This document shows positions 60,475 to 64,000 of a stretch of 64,000 nt of DNA, one piece after another. The notes beneath the pieces are model-generated. The model was given only the letters and a program-made list of their open reading frames with translations. It did not search any database and had not been told where the DNA came from. The DNA comes from Compostibacter hankyongensis (GTDB taxonomy: Bacteria > Bacteroidota > Bacteroidia > Chitinophagales > Chitinophagaceae). A program made the position numbers and the translations under genes. The stretch lies in assembly GCF_039541075.1 (NCBI RefSeq), contig NZ_BAABFN010000002.1:124001-188000 (forward strand). Direction: 5' to 3'. Within the stretch, counting starts at the first letter, position 1. Each line of letters begins with the position of its first letter.

Positions 60475-63400
60475 ATGACGCGTTTTTACACGAAGCGGTT
60501 ACATTTATTATTGTTGATTGCAGGAGGCCTGTTTACGTCCTTCCGGAGCCTGGCGCAGTATACTCCCGCTGTGATATCAACCGGCGGAACTTATACCGCT
60601 GTGGCCACCGACCGGCAGGATCGTGCATATGTAGTAGCGTACAATGCGGGGAGCGACAAGTATGAGGTGGATCTTTATCCGGCAGGGTCGACAGGAGGGC
60701 ATAGTGCTATTTACAGTGATTTAGCGAATCCCGGCGTAGATTTTCCCTGGGGCATTGCGGTAAACAGTCACGGAGATATTTATGTGACCAATCCGAATAC
60801 ATCGGACAACTGGGAGGTCATCAAGCTGGAGGGCGGCACCCGTACACCCAGTGTCATACTGAAGGGCAATTATTATACCGCGCTCACTACCGATGCCAAT
60901 GATAACCTGCTGACGATGGAGTACGATTCATCGACGCACAATTATCAGGTGGTAAGATATGATGCCAACGGTGGCGCCAGAACGATTTTATTCAATGGCC
61001 TCCCTCTGGCAGCGGGTTCGGGAACTTATCCCTGGGGGATTGTCACGGACAAGCAGCATAATATTTATATCCTCGACTTTCCCTACAATGCTTCAAACGG
61101 CAGGGTGATCAAGCTGGCTGCTCCGGGATATAATACGCCCACCACGCTTCTTTCCGGTAAAAATTATTCTTCCCTCGCCATTGATGCTGTAGGAAACCTG
61201 TACACCTCAGAATTCGCGGGCGGAAGCACTTATCATGTGATGAAATATGCCGCGCCGGCGCTTACGTCGGGTATGGAAATATATACCGGCCTCAGCATTG
61301 CCCCCTTCCTTTATCCCTGGGGGCTGGCGGTTGACGGCCATGGCAATGTATTTGTGAACGACCCCGCCGCCAACGCCGGAACCGGAAAATTCATTAAACT
61401 GACCAGCGATCCGATTGCCGTAACCAGCGTAACACGCGCCAGTCCCAACCCTACGGCTGCGCCAACCGTGGACTTTACGGTAAAGTTCAGCGCGCCGGTA
61501 TCCAATGTGACCGCGTCAGCTTTTAGCATCACCACTACCGGCAGCATCAGACGTCCTTATACAACAAATGTAACCGGTAGCGGAACCACCTATACCGTTA
61601 CCGTAAATACGGGTACCGGAACGGGCACCTTGCAGCTGGGCGTAAACGGCATCGGTGTCATGAACAACCTCTCTAATATACCCTACACTGACGGGGAAGT
61701 ATATACGATTTATGATGCCACCGAAGCCTATCCGGATACCATACAGGTAACCGAAAATATTCCGGCTACAGGGAATGTGCTGACGAACGACCAGCCTGCG
61801 GACGGTACCTCGCTGACGGCCTCGCTGGTGACCGCGCCGGTGAACGGCACCGTGGTGCTGAATGCGGACGGGAGCTTTACCTATACGCCAAATATGAACT
61901 ATTCCGGTGCCGATAGTCTGATCTACCAGGCCTGTGATAACGGCATGCCGAGCCGCTGCGACACGGCAACGGTACTCTTCCAGGTGAAGAACGTCAATGG
62001 CGCCCCCGAAGCCTATCCGGATACCCTACAGGTAGACGAAGATGTGCCGGCAACAGGGAATGTGCTAACGAACGATCACGATCCGGAAGGCAACCAGCTG
62101 ACGGCGTCGCTGGTGACCGCACCGGTGAACGGCACGGTAGTGCTGAACGCCGACGGCAGCTTTACCTATACGCCAAATGCAAACTATTCGGGTTCCGACA
62201 GCCTGATCTACCAGGTTTGCGACAACGGTACACCCAGTCTTTGCGACACGGCGACGGTGCTCTTCCAGGTGAAGGACGTCAATGACGCCCCCGAGGCTTA
62301 TCCGGACATCATTCAGGTTACAAAAGATATTCCGGCTACGGGAAATGTGCTGACGAACGACCAGGATGCAGAGGGGAATGCCCTCACTGCCTCACTGGTC
62401 ACCGCGCCGGTGAACGGCACGGTAGTGCTGAATGCCGACGGGAGCTTTACCTATACGCCGAATGCGAACTATGTGGGTTCCGACAGCCTGGTTTACCAGG
62501 TTTGCGATAACGGCACGCCAAGCCGCTGCGATACGGCGACGGTGCTCTTTCATATAACTGATATGAACTCACCGGTGATCACTTCGGTAGATGTGCCCGC
62601 TGATGGATATTATCATGCCGGGGATGTGCTTGATTTTACGGTTCATTGCAGTGAAAACGTGATTATTACGGGTACGCCTTCTCTGGCTGTCACAATAGGG
62701 ACAGCTACCGTGCAGGCAAGTTATACCGGCGGCAGCGGTACAAATGCCCTGACCTTCAGCTACACCGTGCAGCCGGGCGAGATGGATATGGATGGGATCG
62801 CGCTGGGTAGTAGCCTGAACCTCAACGGGGGTACCTTCAGAGATATTGCCGGGAATAATGGAAACCTGGCGCTGAGCGGTGTGCCCAATACCCGGGGTAT
62901 ATTTGTTAATACCGCTCTACCCAGCGTAACCTTATCTACCAACGCTCCTGCGCTGGTGAATACACAGTTTACGGTAACCATAACCTTCAGCGAAGCGGTG
63001 ACCGGCTTTACGCTCGGTGATCTTGCGGCCACCAATGCGGGACTCAGCAACTTACAAACTGCAGACAATATTACCTATACGGTGGAGGTCGTTCCGCTGG
63101 CAGACGGACCGGTAACCTTGCAGGTGCCCGCTGATGTGGCGGTAAATATCGGGAATAACGGCAATACGGGTTCTAATACGCTCAACCTTGGTTATGATGG
63201 CACCCGTCCGGAAATCAGGGCGGTAAGCTTGCCCGCCACGGGAACTTATAAGGCCGGTGATGTGCTGAACTTTACGGCAAAATATAGTGAAAATGTCACA
63301 GCCAGTGGTATGCCATATCTGGAAGTGGTGATAGGTAGTGACACGGTACATGCAGCTTATACCGCGGGTACCGGCACCGACGCATTATCTTTCCAATATA

Positions 63401-64000
63401 CAGTAGCGCCGGGTGATGAAGATGACGATGGCGTTCGCCTGGGTGCAAGCCTGCAGACCAATGGCGGAAGCATACGGGATGCGGCGGGTAACAATGCCGG
63501 TACGGAATTGAAAAACATCGCCACAAATACGGTGCTTGTAGATGCGGTAGCGCCGGTCGTTACTGCGGTGGATGTACCGGCTGATGGTTATTACAAAACC
63601 GGAGATACGCTTGGTTTTACCGTGCGGCTCAGTGAGAAGATACGGATAGACACGGCGGGTGGTAACCCCTTCCTCGAGCTGGTTATCGGTACCCGGCACG
63701 TTCGGGCGCCCTTAAGCGGCAGCGGCACGGCCACGCTTGTTTTCAGCTACATTGTTCAGGAAGGCGACGAGGATCTGGACGGGATCGCCCTCACGAATGA
63801 CCTTGCCTTGAACGGAGGAACCTTAGTGGATGCTGCCGGGAATGATCTTGTCCCGGTATTGAGCCACGTGGGCAGTACCCGGAATGTTTTTGTGTATAGT
63901 AAGCGGCCTGCCGTACGGTTGTCCGGTACCCCATCATCCGATAAGCCGTTTACCCTTACCGTTACGTTCAGCGAAGCGGTGACCGGATTTACATTAGGTG
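60475..64000 (+). CDS. Giant secreted protein: propeller, tandem-95 and Ig-like repeats; 3' truncated
   Basis: The frame is open from ATG 60475 to the right edge without a stop (at least 1175 residues). A signal peptide ([20 protein letters not shown]) is followed by a propeller of NHL/SMP-30 type (residues about 30-320: [58 protein letters not shown]), a bridging Ig-like unit, three 95-residue repeats ([22 protein letters not shown]), then Ig-like units with [14 protein letters not shown] and [16 protein letters not shown]. The tail is out of view; such proteins usually end in a type IX secretion sorting domain or an anchor. An adhesin or cell-surface role is inferred. Confidence 0.85.
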   Translation, partial: MTRFYTKRLHLLLLIAGGLFTSFRSLAQYTPAVISTGGTYTAVATDRQDRAYVVAYNAGSDKYEVDLYPAGSTGGHSAIYSDLANPGVDFPWGIAVNSHGDIYVTNPNTSDNWEVIKLEGGTRTPSVILKGNYYTALTTDANDNLLTMEYDSSTHNYQVVRYDANGGARTILFNGLPLAAGSGTYPWGIVTDKQHNIYILDFPYNASNGRVIKLAAPGYNTPTTLLSGKNYSSLAIDAVGNLYTSEFAGGSTYHVMKYAAPALTSGMEIYTGLSIAPFLYPWGLAVDGHGNVFVNDPAANAGTGKFIKLTSDPIAVTSVTRASPNPTAAPTVDFTVKFSAPVSNVTASAFSITTTGSIRRPYTTNVTGSGTTYTVTVNTGTGTGTLQLGVNGIGVMNNLSNIPYTDGEVYTIYDATEAYPDTIQVTENIPATGNVLTNDQPADGTSLTASLVTAPVNGTVVLNADGSFTYTPNMNYSGADSLIYQACDNGMPSRCDTATVLFQVKNVNGAPEAYPDTLQVDEDVPATGNVLTNDHDPEGNQLTASLVTAPVNGTVVLNADGSFTYTPNANYSGSDSLIYQVCDNGTPSLCDTATVLFQVKDVNDAPEAYPDIIQVTKDIPATGNVLTNDQDAEGNALTASLVTAPVNGTVVLNADGSFTYTPNANYVGSDSLVYQVCDNGTPSRCDTATVLFHITDMNSPVITSVDVPADGYYHAGDVLDFTVHCSENVIITGTPSLAVTIGTATVQASYTGGSGTNALTFSYTVQPGEMDMDGIALGSSLNLNGGTFRDIAGNNGNLALSGVPNTRGIFVNTALPSVTLSTNAPALVNTQFTVTITFSEAVTGFTLGDLAATNAGLSNLQTADNITYTVEVVPLADGPVTLQVPADVAVNIGNNGNTGSNTLNLGYDGTRPEIRAVSLPATGTYKAGDVLNFTAKYSENVTASGMPYLEVVIGSDTVHAAYTAGTGTDALSFQYTVAPGDEDDDGVRLGASLQTNGGSIRDAAGNNAGTELKNIATNTVLVDAVAPVVTAVDVPADGYYKTGDTLGFTVRLSEKIRIDTAGGNPFLELVIGTRHVRAPLSGSGTATLVFSYIVQEGDEDLDGIALTNDLALNGGTLVDAAGNDLVPVLSHVGSTRNVFVYSKRPAVRLSGTPSSDKPFTLTVTFSEAVTGFTLG
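61723..62577 (+). repeat. Three tandem 285-base (95-residue) repeats
   Basis: The unit starts at GAAGCCTATCCGGAT at 61723, 62008 and 62293, an exact 285-base period. Long stretches are nearly identical at the nucleotide level, such as the codons for [19 protein letters not shown], so the copies are recent or kept uniform by recombination. The second and third copies carry the Asp-containing [20 protein letters not shown] segment, a likely calcium site; the first reads [10 protein letters not shown]. Confidence 0.92.

Noticed and set aside
60287..60478. 63-codon frame overlapping the next start codon by ATGA
   Set aside because: The hydrophobic start looks like translated AT-rich DNA and the rest has no protein-like pattern; the overlap is probably chance.

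Overview
The window looks like chromosomal DNA from a Bacteroidota, most likely a Chitinophagaceae-type soil or aquatic glycan degrader. The signs are three SusC/SusD pairs, TAnnTTTG-type promoters with upstream TTG/TTTG boxes, DUF4252 proteins, an ECF sigma factor, and core genes (gyrA, recF, ribH, pdhA, xerD) of Bacteroidota type. Base composition is moderately GC-rich, with visibly AT-richer stretches at 22667-22969 and 24575-25740.

Layout. 1-9715: two tandem SusC/SusD pairs; the first SusC is cut by the left edge. 9828-11963: a secreted sulfatase with a PA14-like tail. 17833-12053 (minus strand): an operon of a planctomycete-type cytochrome protein (PSCyt1/DUF1549/DUF1553), a Tat-exported DUF1501 protein, and a DUF2231-cytochrome-LRR fusion. 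18101-24574: PIG-L deacetylase, two unannotated mini membrane proteins, an SSS symporter, a DUF1330 protein and a TolB-like propeller. 24632-25738: a PIN/HTH toxin-antitoxin pair with its promoter and operator-like repeats. 25787-45847: mostly core functions (xerD, WYL regulator, ECF sigma unit with two DUF4252 proteins, DUF721, recF, pdhA, ribH, lutA-like, EVE, saccharopine-dehydrogenase-like, gyrA, TPR protein, a rhomboid-like protein lacking its serine, cydAB, GH16). 46111-60146: a co-directional cluster of SusC/SusD, a PVC-type c-cytochrome dehydrogenase-like lipoprotein, a DUF4432 epimerase-like protein, a cupin, a TIM-barrel isomerase, two DUF1080 proteins and a Gfo/Idh/MocA oxidoreductase, closed by a strong terminator. 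60475-64000: start of a giant secreted protein (propeller, three tandem-95 repeats, Ig-like repeats) that runs off the right edge.

How it fits together. The two accessory ends appear to be glycan-use loci. The left one imports oligosaccharides, removes sulfate and probably N-acetyl groups, and carries periplasmic cytochromes of planctomycete type. The right one has the gene content of the oxidative 3-keto-glycoside route: a sugar is oxidised, the 3-keto-glycoside is cleaved by DUF1080 proteins, and the product is reduced or isomerised. Here the candidate electron sink is a heme-bearing propeller protein and no GMC oxidoreductase is present. Intergenic regions carry unusual repeats: six phased decamers in front of the third susC, G/C palindromes joined to simple repeats at three places, and a doubled 9-mer filling the spacer of the toxin-antitoxin promoter.
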